Shown here: piece by piece, positions 1 through 5,507 of the stretch
Numbering within the stretch: position 1 is the first letter of the stretch
Layout of the letters: every line of letters starts with the position of its first letter
Assembly: GCA_024860865.1 (NCBI GenBank)
Contig: JACRDV010000128.1
Location: 1-8,929 of the forward strand
DNA length: 8,929 nt
Direction: 5' to 3'
DNA from: Methanobacteriota archaeon
GTDB lineage: Archaea > JACRDV01
Notes under the pieces: model-generated
What the model saw: the letters and a program-made list of their open reading frames with translations, nothing else
What the model was told of the DNA's origin: nothing
The model's database searches: none
Made by a program: the position numbers and the translations under genes

Positions 1-355
1 CGAGTAGAATTTCCATTCATTAAAGAAAAGGCTAATGTAGTAGATTATATTCTGAGACCATTTGCAAAAATTGTTTTGAATAGAGACATTCCAGAATGGT
101 TCTATGTTGATTCAGGCGCTGATATAACTCTAATTCCAAGAAGAGGAAATAAAAGAGATTAGAGGAATAGGAGATAGCAAAGTTCCTTATGTGGTTCGAA
201 AGGTTATTATGAAGATTGGAGAAAAGGAGTTTGAAGCAAGAGTCGCTTGGAGTTTGATATAATATTTTCCTCTTGTCCTTGGTGGACTAGATATATTCGA
301 TAAGTTCGATATCCTCTTTAAAGAAAGGGAAGAAAAAGTCGTTTTTATGGATTAA
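1..355 (+). pseudogene. Decayed retropepsin-like aspartyl protease gene, left end outside the window
   Basis: Reading from base 1 in frame 1 gives a protein with an aspartyl-protease active-site signature, YVDSGADITLIP, with DSGAD encoded at 109-123. This frame stops at 160-162. Frame 2 continues from about 152 with EIRGIGDSKVP, VRKVIMKIGEKEFEARVAW, then a TAA at 260-262, then YFPLVLGGLDIFDKFDI, ending at a TAA at 353-355. The pieces read as one small retropepsin-fold protein of a kind found in archaea. The segment between the DSGAD strand and the RGIG strand looks shortened, and the frame shifts there. The TAA at 260 sits where the family, from memory, carries a charged residue such as Glu, so GAA to TAA is a plausible single-base nonsense change. 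The start lies left of the window or has been lost. Two independent lesions argue for a pseudogene over a sequencing error, but only reads can settle that. Confidence 0.75.
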
Positions 356-477
356 TATTCAAGTCAACAGCTCGAATGCATTTTTTTGAAAACAAGGGAT
401 TTATTCTGAATTCAATTTTGATTCTAAATGTAATACTGCGCTTCCTTGAGCTTGATTAAAAAACTTTTAAAGTTTTT

Positions 478-484
478 AAGGAGA
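478..484 (+). promoter_or_regulatory. Ribosome binding site of the YjbQ-family gene
   Basis: AAGGAGA lies a few bases before the ATG at 489 and fixes this start. A TATA-like CTTTTAAAG at 464-472 is too close to leave room for both a normal transcript start and this ribosome binding site. The functional TATA box may therefore be an A/T-rich stretch further upstream, such as 453-462. Confidence 0.6.
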
Positions 485-488
485 TAAA

Positions 489-890
489 ATGACTAAAATT
501 ATCGAAATTTCAACTAAAAGTGAATTTGAATTGGTTAACATAACAGACCAAATTGAAAAGATTGTAAGAGAAGCTAAAGTTTCAGATGGGGTAGCTGTTG
601 TATTTACAAAACATACCACTGGTGCTGTAATTATCAACGAAAATGAAGCAGGATTGCTCGAAGATATCGAAAATTTGCTTAAAAAATTGGTTCCAAAAGG
701 AGTAGGCTACAAACATGATAGAATTGATGTAAATGCTCATTCCCATTTAAAAGGGATTTTACTCGGATCCAGCCAAAATATACCTATTGCTCATGGCGAA
801 CTGCAGCTAGGGACTTGGCAGCGAGTATTTTTTGTGGAACTTGATGGTCCAAGGCAGAGAAATGTTCTGATTACAGTTATAGGCAAGTGA
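489..890 (+). CDS. YjbQ/UPF0047 family protein (secondary thiamine-phosphate synthase type)
   Basis: This 133-residue protein matches the YjbQ/UPF0047 family (Pfam UPF0047) along its whole length, and that length is normal for the family. The signatures are visible in order: FTKHTTGAV with His42, INENEAGLLEDI near 50-60, the His-rich NAHSHLKG near 82-89 (His84, His86), the GELQLGTWQ strand near 103-111, and the closing LDGPRQR near 118-124. The conserved histidines suggest a metal or phosphate site. Some members complement a thiamine phosphate synthase defect weakly, which is why databases use that name; the physiological role is unsettled. The gene stands alone, with a good ribosome binding site and an ATG start, and converges on the leftward operon ending at 932. 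T-runs at 940-953, inside the opposing gene, could end its transcript. Confidence 0.93.
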   Translation: MTKIIEISTKSEFELVNITDQIEKIVREAKVSDGVAVVFTKHTTGAVIINENEAGLLEDIENLLKKLVPKGVGYKHDRIDVNAHSHLKGILLGSSQNIPIAHGELQLGTWQRVFFVELDGPRQRNVLITVIGK

Positions 891-931
891 CCTCCTTCCA
901 ACGCTAAATAAAGGATTGGGCATCCACCACT

Positions 932-1150
932 TTATGCAACTTTTTTCTTTTTTAACTGCTCTATCAACTTTTCTTTCTTTTTGGGATTGTGAATCCAAAC
1001 CTTGACTTCTCTCCAAACATCTGGGCAGTCTGCTTTCTCTTTGCCCATAATTTCACGGATTTTTTTATCCAGCACTTTCCTATTTTCTTTTGTATTTTTT
1101 ATTCCTACACTTTTAAGAATGTCCGAAAGGTGCCTGGTATAGCAGGACAT
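932..1150 (-). CDS. Small Cys/His-containing protein, function unknown
   Basis: This 72-residue basic protein begins MSCYTRHLSDIL and contains ADCPDVWREVK near 40-50, then a Lys-rich amphipathic end. I take it as real. The ATG is preceded by a strong GAGGAGG ribosome binding site, it lies 47 bp downstream of the ccmF C-half gene on the same strand, and the CYTRHL and CPxVWREVK blocks look conserved rather than random. I have a weak memory of similar small archaeal proteins but cannot name the family. Cys3, His7 and Cys42 are the notable residues and could bind metal or haem, but the pattern is neither a CXXCH haem site nor a recognised zinc finger. No signal peptide or membrane segment is seen, so it should be cytoplasmic. 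Its place as third gene suggests a link to cytochrome c maturation, which is inference only. Confidence 0.72.
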   Translation of the reverse strand: MSCYTRHLSDILKSVGIKNTKENRKVLDKKIREIMGKEKADCPDVWREVKVWIHNPKKKEKLIEQLKKKKVA

Positions 1151-1158
1151 AAGAAATT

Positions 1159-1165
1159 CCTCCTC
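1159..1165 (-). promoter_or_regulatory. Strong ribosome binding site of the small Cys/His protein
   Basis: On the minus strand GAGGAGG lies 8 bases before the ATG at 1150-1148. It is among the best Shine-Dalgarno matches in the window. It supports the small gene as translated and suggests it may be made in larger amounts than the membrane proteins upstream of it. Confidence 0.75.
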
Positions 1166-1197
1166 TTGAATTCTCTAAAAATTATATTTTTTAAACC

Positions 1198-1800
1198 TCA
1201 GATTTCCCTAAATTTTTTTATTTGTTCATAAATTTCTTGCGTGTAGAATGTAAATGCAGAACCAACGCATATTAAAACCATTGAAATGTAAAATACCATC
1301 AAATGAATTGTAGCAGTTCTTAGGGCAACAAAATTTAGTATGAAAACTATTATACCTAAGTGAATCATAGAAGAACCTATTTGGGTAAGATAACCTCTTT
1401 TTTCGTATTTTAATTCAAATTTAAGCAGAGTAAGGATTAAAACTGCAGTTTGGATTGGCAACATGATAACCAATAGGACTAGAAGTCCTTCTACATATGT
1501 AAATAAGATTGAAATTATTCCAAAGATTCCAATTAATACCAGAGCAGTTATATTAAGGATATTTCTCGGAAAAACTCGTTTGGGAATGCATAAGCTTAGA
1601 AGAATTAAAAGTGCTACTACAATAGGTGTTGCAATTTTATTCATAGTTGAAACATAATTAGAATACTCTTTTGAATATTCCCAGTTAGGAATGTTCTTTG
1701 CGCTCTCGTATGCGTAGATTATTCCAAAAAGGCATGCGAAACCGAGAATTGCTAACACAATTACTGTGCCTATTACAATTATAAAATCATAGTTTCTCAT
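1198..1800 (-). CDS. C-terminal half of split CcmF-like haem lyase, membrane protein
   Basis: This 200-residue protein has about six hydrophobic segments, near residues 8-29, 57-72, 82-101, 104-126, 143-160 and 163-184. The key stretch is YEKRGYLTQIGSSMIHLGIIVF, near 132-153. In full-length CcmF the segment G..LAHLG carries a membrane histidine that ligands haem b (TM-His2), and His147 sits in the matching place. I read it as the C-terminal part of a CcmF split into two genes. The start is the ATG at 1800-1798, five bases after the stop of the N-half gene, with an AGGT ribosome binding site inside the end of that gene. The frame stays open upstream to 1962, but that stretch overlaps the N-half gene and lacks a supporting ribosome binding site. 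The two products would be expected to form one haem lyase in the cytoplasmic membrane. Similarity is limited, so this rests largely on position and the His motif. Confidence 0.72.
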   Translation of the reverse strand: MRNYDFIIVIGTVIVLAILGFACLFGIIYAYESAKNIPNWEYSKEYSNYVSTMNKIATPIVVALLILLSLCIPKRVFPRNILNITALVLIGIFGIISILFTYVEGLLVLLVIMLPIQTAVLILTLLKFELKYEKRGYLTQIGSSMIHLGIIVFILNFVALRTATIHLMVFYISMVLICVGSAFTFYTQEIYEQIKKFREI

Positions 1801-1805
1801 GTAAA

Positions 1806-2804
1806 TTACCTGTATGCATGTGCTCCCACACCAAGATAAGTTACAAGGTAAGTGAAAATTAAAGTTATAAAACAAATAATTCCTAGGTATGCAGTTAAAT
1901 TCCAAATTTTCTTTTCTCTGACATATATTCGCAAGTGCAAAAAAGAGGTGTACAGGATCCACATCAAGATTGATGCATTAATTTTTGGTGCCCACCACCA
2001 AGGCTCATTTTGCCAAGCTACAACTGCCCAAGGATATCCTATAAGTATTCCAAATGTTAACGGCAAATAGCCAATTTTTGTGATAGAGTATGCTAGATTT
2101 TCATAAGTATCATCTTTTTTCAGCAACATGAATATGCATGCAAGAAATGTAACAGTAAATGCAGCATAAGAAAAGAATAGAAGAGGCGGATGTATCCACA
2201 TATAGCTTGTATTGTAATAATAGACCATTCTACCATACATTGATTCGAACAATTGTGCTAACACATACCAGTGAGCTAATTGGCCAGTTTTGAGTGCTGC
2301 TAAAGCAGAATTCCAAAGCGAAATTTCTTCATGGAATTGGCTTAAAGGAGATTTAAATGGATTTGAGAAGAAAAAACAAACAAATACGTATACTCCAAAG
2401 ATTAGATTTAAAGAAACATTAAACTCTCTCATTTCTCTTTTGGATTTCCAAATCAATATCATAATAATTGCAAAGCAAAACATCCAAAAGTAAAGTTTTT
2501 CTTCGTTTATCCAAAGCGGGATCCAATATTTTCCAACTATTTCATTTGAAAAAGGATCCTGAAGATCAATAGTTTGATGAATTTTAATGTGAAAATAAAT
2601 TAAGAGAATGAAACCAATTGTAAGGAGAAAAACACACGCCAAACTGATAAGAAAAGACATTTTTTCATACCTTTCTTCTTTCTTGTAAAGGTAGAGCACT
2701 GACAGCACACAAGAGATCAGAGCCAGTAGAAATACCGTTGTAAATAGTGGTTCTCCGAGGAACTGAACAGTATTTCTAGCAGACAAATAAGCAGAAAAGT
2801 CCAT
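1806..2804 (-). CDS. N-terminal half of split CcmF/CcsA-like cytochrome c haem lyase
   Basis: This 332-residue membrane protein belongs to the haem-handling CcmF/CcsA group (cytochrome c assembly protein family). It carries in order: the outer histidine motif WIHPPLLFFSYAAF (His205), matching the HPP..Y.GY block of CcmF; the tryptophan-rich loop near 260-280 ending PWWWAPKINAS; a membrane histidine in LYTSFLHLR (His290); and a final TYLGVGAHAY (His329), matching the G....VHAF block that holds the second outer histidine. It stops right after that block, where bacterial CcmF runs on for about 300 residues; the next gene supplies the missing part. CcmF attaches haem to the CXXCH cysteines of apocytochrome c outside the membrane. 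Odd point: the WWD loop has Ala272 where the usual WxWDP has Asp. The ATG at 2804 lies about 22-26 bases downstream of a minus-strand TATA-like box, consistent with a leaderless mRNA. Confidence 0.87.
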   Translation of the reverse strand: MDFSAYLSARNTVQFLGEPLFTTVFLLALISCVLSVLYLYKKEERYEKMSFLISLACVFLLTIGFILLIYFHIKIHQTIDLQDPFSNEIVGKYWIPLWINEEKLYFWMFCFAIIMILIWKSKREMREFNVSLNLIFGVYVFVCFFFSNPFKSPLSQFHEEISLWNSALAALKTGQLAHWYVLAQLFESMYGRMVYYYNTSYMWIHPPLLFFSYAAFTVTFLACIFMLLKKDDTYENLAYSITKIGYLPLTFGILIGYPWAVVAWQNEPWWWAPKINASILMWILYTSFLHLRIYVREKKIWNLTAYLGIICFITLIFTYLVTYLGVGAHAYR

Positions 2805-2887
2805 ATGTTCTAATTAAGCTTGTATTTAATAATTTAATTGTTAAAAAATTATCTCTTAAACTGCATTAGTATTAAGGAAGTGAGTTT
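2805..2887. promoter_or_regulatory. Divergent promoter region, ccmF unit and adenosine-specific kinase
   Basis: This very AT-rich 83-bp spacer separates two divergent starts. For the leftward unit a TTAAATA box (2829-2823, minus strand) ends about 19 bases before the ATG at 2804, which fits a leaderless or nearly leaderless transcript. For the rightward gene TTAAAAAATT at 2841-2850 is a possible TATA box, and AAGGAAGTGAG at 2874-2884 is a ribosome binding site before the ATG at 2888. In sequence this AT-rich the exact TATA boxes are guesses. Confidence 0.4.
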
Positions 2888-3370
2888 ATGGAAATAAAAA
2901 CTGTGAAAATTGATGCGCCTAAAGATTGCAATACCATAATTGGTATGGCGCATTTCATAAAATCAGTGGAGGACTTATACGAAGCATTAGTAAATTCTGT
3001 TCCAAACATTAAATTCGGTATTGCCTTTTGTGAATCCAGCGGACCATGTCTTGTCAGACATGTTGGAAATGACAACGAACTTGAAAAAGCTGCAGCTGTA
3101 AATGCTTTCGAAATCGCAGCAGGTCACAGTTTTATAATTTTCATTAGAAATGCCTATCCTATCAATATTTTGAATGCAATAAAAATGGTTCCAGAAGTTT
3201 GTTCAATCTATTGCGCAACTAGTAATCCAGTTCAGGTAATTGTTGCTGAAGCTGAACTGGGCAACAGCATATTAGGAGTTATTGATGGTTTAAAATCCAA
3301 AGGGATAGAAAAAGACGCAGACATTAAAGAAAGGAAGGAATTTCTTAGAAAAATTGGTTACAAACTCTAG
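2888..3370 (+). CDS. Adenosine-specific kinase family protein
   Basis: This 160-residue protein matches the archaeal/bacterial adenosine-specific kinase family (Pfam Adenosine_kin, PF04008) along its full length, and the size is normal. Recognisable stretches are the N-terminal VKIDAPKDCNTIIGMAHFIKSVEDLYEAL, IKFGIAFCESSGPCLVRHVGND near 41-62, GHSFIIFIRNAYPINILNAIK near 79-99, CSIYCATSNPVQVIVAE near 107-123, and LGVIDGLKSKGIE near 129-141. The family is named after a structural-genomics adenosine-binding protein and is unrelated to ribokinase-type adenosine kinase; its true activity is poorly established. No signal or membrane segment is present, so it is cytoplasmic. It is a single gene, divergent from the ccmF unit and followed by a 165-bp spacer. 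Start choice is secure, with an ATG and a purine-rich ribosome binding site. Confidence 0.93.
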   Translation: MEIKTVKIDAPKDCNTIIGMAHFIKSVEDLYEALVNSVPNIKFGIAFCESSGPCLVRHVGNDNELEKAAAVNAFEIAAGHSFIIFIRNAYPINILNAIKMVPEVCSIYCATSNPVQVIVAEAELGNSILGVIDGLKSKGIEKDADIKERKEFLRKIGYKL

Positions 3371-3439
3371 TAAATCAAACTCAAAACAAAAATAGCTTAA
3401 AATTAATTTGTCAACGTTGTAACAAAATTCAACTACTTA

Positions 3440-3528
3440 CATTTTTAAAAGCTAGAGAAGTTTTAAACCAAATGATACAACAAACAAATTTGCTATTAAA
3501 ATAACAAACCAATAAATGGAAATGAGGA
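3440..3528 (+). promoter_or_regulatory. Probable promoter and ribosome binding site of the HD gene
   Basis: Two TATA-like stretches, ATTTTTAAAAG (3441-3451) and GTTTTAAACC (3460-3469), lie upstream of an A-rich leader. GAGGA at 3524-3528 is 7 bases before the TTG start at 3536 and decides that start, because the nearby ATGs at 3516 and 3522 are out of frame. A perfect CAACAGTTG covers 3530-3538, directly over the start codon, and has the same core as the operator-like array at 5248-5307. Confidence 0.45.
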
Positions 3529-3535
3529 ACAACAG

Positions 3536-4726
3536 TTGAAAACAATTCGCGATCCAATACACGGTGACATAAGAGTTACAGAACTTGAACTTGAATTAGT
3601 AGATACCCGTTCACTTCAAAAACTTAGAAGAGTCAAACAGTTGGGAACAACCCACCTTGCATATCCAGGGGCTAACCACACAAGATTTGAACACTCCATT
3701 GGAGCTGCACACTTAGCTTTTCTCATCGCGCAAAATTTGAAGTTAAATGAACAAGAAACAAATGAAGTGTGTGTAGCTGCTTTATTGCATGACATAGGTC
3801 ATGGGCCACTTTCTCATTCAACTGAAGAAGTGCTTGAGAAGTATACTGGCTATAAACATGAAGACTATACTCAAAAATTAATTAAAGAATCTGAATTGTC
3901 GGACATTCTAAGGGAGTATGGTATTGATCCAAATACAATCATCAAACTAATTATGGGAGAGGACAAAACTTATCGTGGAAGAATAATTACAAGTGAAATT
4001 GATGTTGATAGAATGGATTATCTTGTGAGAGATGCTCACTATACTGGAGTCGCATATGGAGTTATTGATTTAGAAAGATTAATTCATACACTTGAGATTA
4101 AAAATAATTCATTAGTTGTTACAGAGAGGGGTCTTCATGCAGCCGAAGCTCTGCTAGTTGCCAGATTTTTAATGGGTCCAACAGTTTACAACCATCACGT
4201 AAAGCGAATCGCGGATTCAATGTTGTTGAGAGCAATAGACCGAGCGATTGAAGAAAAATTAATCGACCCAAAAGAATTGCACACAATGGATGACATCGAA
4301 TTTTTCAGTGCCCTAAGAGATTCAACTGGTTATGTTAATGATATAGTAAATCGTATCGACAATCGCCGATTATTTAAAAAAGCTCTTATAAAAGGCTACA
4401 ATGAGTTGTCTGAGCGCACTCAACAAAAATTGCTTGAGTTGAAGGAAAATTGGAGAACATTACAAAAAATTGAAAATGAATTGGCTGAGAGTGTTAAATT
4501 GAATCCAGGCTATGTTTTAATTGATATTCCACGGAAACCATATTTTGAAGAAGCTAGCGCTTTGATAGCTATCGATGATAGAGTTGTCTCACTAAATGAA
4601 GTTTCGCCATTGGTTAGTGTTTTAATTAATGCTCAACAACTTCAATGGACTATTGGGATTTATTCGCCAAAGGAGAAAGTTGATCATGTTAAAATCATCG
4701 CTGAAAAATTTTTGTCATCAGTTTAA
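3536..4726 (+). CDS. HD-domain phosphohydrolase (COG1078, SAMHD1/dGTPase-like)
   Basis: This 396-residue protein is a member of the HD superfamily related to SAMHD1 and bacterial dGTPases. It opens with IRDPIHGDI, typical of COG1078. The metal-binding set is complete: His53 in TRFEHSIGAAHL, His85-Asp86 in LLHDIGHGPLSHSTE, and Asp158 in SEIDVDRMDYLVRDAHYTGV. The C-terminal third, with helices near 240-310 and IDIPRKPYF near 334-342, is the usual accessory region. Family members hydrolyse deoxynucleoside triphosphates or other phosphoesters; the substrate here cannot be read from sequence. It is cytoplasmic. The start is a TTG with GAGGA 7 bases upstream. It converges on the coiled-coil winged-helix gene with only 4 bp between the stops, so each transcript probably ends inside the other gene; T-rich sequence at 4727-4745 could serve. 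SAMHD1-like proteins can act in phage defence, but nothing else here points that way. Confidence 0.93.
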   Translation: MKTIRDPIHGDIRVTELELELVDTRSLQKLRRVKQLGTTHLAYPGANHTRFEHSIGAAHLAFLIAQNLKLNEQETNEVCVAALLHDIGHGPLSHSTEEVLEKYTGYKHEDYTQKLIKESELSDILREYGIDPNTIIKLIMGEDKTYRGRIITSEIDVDRMDYLVRDAHYTGVAYGVIDLERLIHTLEIKNNSLVVTERGLHAAEALLVARFLMGPTVYNHHVKRIADSMLLRAIDRAIEEKLIDPKELHTMDDIEFFSALRDSTGYVNDIVNRIDNRRLFKKALIKGYNELSERTQQKLLELKENWRTLQKIENELAESVKLNPGYVLIDIPRKPYFEEASALIAIDDRVVSLNEVSPLVSVLINAQQLQWTIGIYSPKEKVDHVKIIAEKFLSSV

Positions 4727-4730
4727 TCCT

Positions 4731-5237
4731 TTAATCTTTTGTATTTGATTCAAGACTCATTATGCTAGATTTTTCTATTTGATTTTTTAGTTTCTTGCGA
4801 TAGTAAACTCTATGGCCCCTTCGTTCTTTTTCAACTTCATTTGCTTCAGCCAGTTCATTGAGCAATGATGAAACATAACTTCTCTCTTTGCCAATTTTAT
4901 TTGCAATTTCTTCTGCAGATGCTTCAGAAAAAACTGTTTCTAACTGTTGAATAATTTCATAATGTGCACTGGTTAATTGAATTTCTTTTCTCATTGATTG
5001 ATTCAAAATATTTGTCGCTTCTTTAAGTTGTGTTTCAACATCAGCTAAAACTTTAATCGCTTCAACTTTTTGTTCAATGTTATCTAATTTTTTAGAGGAA
5101 TCAAGTAGTGCTGCAAGTTTTTGATTGATATCGATCAATTGGTTGCAAACATTTTGCAAAGTGGAATTTTGAGTTTGAAGTTGTTCAATTATTTCCACGT
5201 GATCTTCCTTTCCAATCCAACGAGCAAACCAACCCAT
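4731..5237 (-). CDS. Coiled-coil protein with C-terminal winged helix-turn-helix, probable regulator
   Basis: This 168-residue protein has a short N-terminal MGWFARWIGK, a long heptad-like helical stretch near 14-85 with hydrophobic residues spaced as in a coiled coil, and a C-terminal winged helix near 88-148. The winged helix reads LTSAHYEIIQQL, then SAEEIANKIGKERSYVSSLLNELAEANEVEKERRGHRVYYR, with the helix-turn-helix at about 109-131 and a basic wing ending in RRGHRVYYR, as in MarR/TrmB-like proteins. It probably dimerises through the coiled coil and binds DNA. I cannot name the family. I chose the ATG at 5237, with GGTGA 6 bases upstream, over a TTG at 5249 that lacks a ribosome binding site. 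Its upstream region carries repeated AACWGTT boxes and a perfect 10-bp-arm palindrome, so autoregulation is a fair inference. It is divergent from the helix-turn-helix-like gene at 5508. Confidence 0.8.
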   Translation of the reverse strand: MGWFARWIGKEDHVEIIEQLQTQNSTLQNVCNQLIDINQKLAALLDSSKKLDNIEQKVEAIKVLADVETQLKEATNILNQSMRKEIQLTSAHYEIIQQLETVFSEASAEEIANKIGKERSYVSSLLNELAEANEVEKERRGHRVYYRKKLKNQIEKSSIMSLESNTKD

Positions 5238-5247
5238 AAGTGTCACC

Positions 5248-5307
5248 AACAGTTCATAAACTGTTTTTCAACTGTTAATGAGTGGCCAACAGTTGTCCAA
5301 CTGTTGG
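5248..5307. promoter_or_regulatory. Operator-like array of five AACWGTT boxes in helical phase
   Basis: AACAGTT or AACTGTT starts at 5248, 5259, 5270, 5288 and 5299, giving spacings of 11, 11, 18 and 11 bp. The heptamer is nearly self-complementary. The last two form a perfect inverted repeat with 10-bp arms (5286-5295 and 5298-5307) around a 2-bp centre. A sixth copy lies at 5384-5390, paired 10 bp from the partial match TTCTGTT at 5374-5380. The array lies between the minus-strand TATA-like box at 5340-5333 and the start of the winged-helix gene at 5237, where a bound protein would block transcription. The likely binder is the product of the adjacent winged-helix gene; that is inference. 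Confidence 0.75.
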
Positions 5308-5332
5308 ATGCATACTTAATTTCAAGCCCTAA

Positions 5333-5340
5333 TATTTAAG
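5333..5340 (-). promoter_or_regulatory. Candidate TATA box of the coiled-coil winged-helix gene
   Basis: On the minus strand CTTAAATA lies about 96 bases before the ATG at 5237. A start site about 25 bases downstream would fall near 5310, at the edge of the AACWGTT palindrome, so the array would overlap the start site and the leader. The sequence is only a moderate match to an archaeal TATA box. Confidence 0.4.
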
Positions 5341-5345
5341 CTTAA

Positions 5346-5436
5346 GTCAGACAAACGACGGACAAGGTTCCATTTCTGTTGAAAACAGTTTATATGTTCC
5401 AGTGGAAGAAAAGGGGTTGTCTGCTAATTGTCTGAC
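5346..5436. promoter_or_regulatory. Symmetrical CAGACAA / TTGTCTG dyad around a TATA-like box
   Basis: On the left side are CAGACAA (5348-5354) and CGGACAA (5359-5365), 11 bp apart. On the right side are TTGTCTG (5417-5423) and TTGTCTG (5428-5434), also 11 bp apart. The outer boxes extend to a perfect 9-bp inverted repeat, GTCAGACAA (5346-5354) and TTGTCTGAC (5428-5436). Inner and outer pairs share the same centre, about 5391, which falls in TTTATATG (5389-5396), the best TATA box for the gene at 5508. Over 20 bp the arms match at about 15 positions. This is a different sequence from the AACWGTT array, so two regulators are likely. It is unlikely to be a terminator, because the loop is about 50 bp. 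Confidence 0.7.
5389..5396 (+). promoter_or_regulatory. Candidate TATA box of the helix-turn-helix-like gene
   Basis: TTTATATG overlaps the end of an AACAGTT box (5384-5390) and sits at the centre of the long dyad. Transcription would begin near 5420, between the two right-hand TTGTCTG boxes, leaving a leader of about 85-90 bases before the ATG at 5508. Binding at either element should affect this promoter. Confidence 0.5.
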
Positions 5437-5507
5437 GTTAAAGCTTTATGCTTTGATGAAGTAATGCTTAGGTAAAGATACCACTCCCCGTGTCCGAAGG
5501 ATATAAA

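Noticed and set aside
807-1016. Leftward open frame across the end of the YjbQ gene
   Set aside because: It overlaps both the YjbQ gene and the small Cys/His gene, lacks a ribosome binding site and gives no recognisable protein.
989-1231. Rightward open frame rich in Phe and Ile
   Set aside because: It is antisense to the small Cys/His gene and the end of the ccmF C-half; its composition is that of the complement of Lys-rich coding sequence.
1801-1962. Upstream extension of the ccmF C-half reading frame
   Set aside because: It overlaps the ccmF N-half by about 160 bases and has no supporting ribosome binding site, while the ATG at 1800 has a natural one and normal operon spacing.
3536-4726. 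HD phosphohydrolase as part of an antiphage defence island
   Set aside because: SAMHD1-like enzymes can act in defence, but the neighbours are housekeeping or regulatory genes, and COG1078 proteins are widespread in archaea without such a role.
4932-4948. Two AACTGTT boxes 10 bp apart inside the winged-helix gene
   Set aside because: They fall in coding sequence for an ordinary helix, and a couple of such heptamers are expected by chance in a window of this size, so I do not count them as part of the operator.
5248-5307. CRISPR-like repeat array
   Set aside because: The units are 7-10 bp with 4-bp gaps and inverted copies, with no 25-40 bp repeats or spacers, so this is operator-like and not CRISPR.
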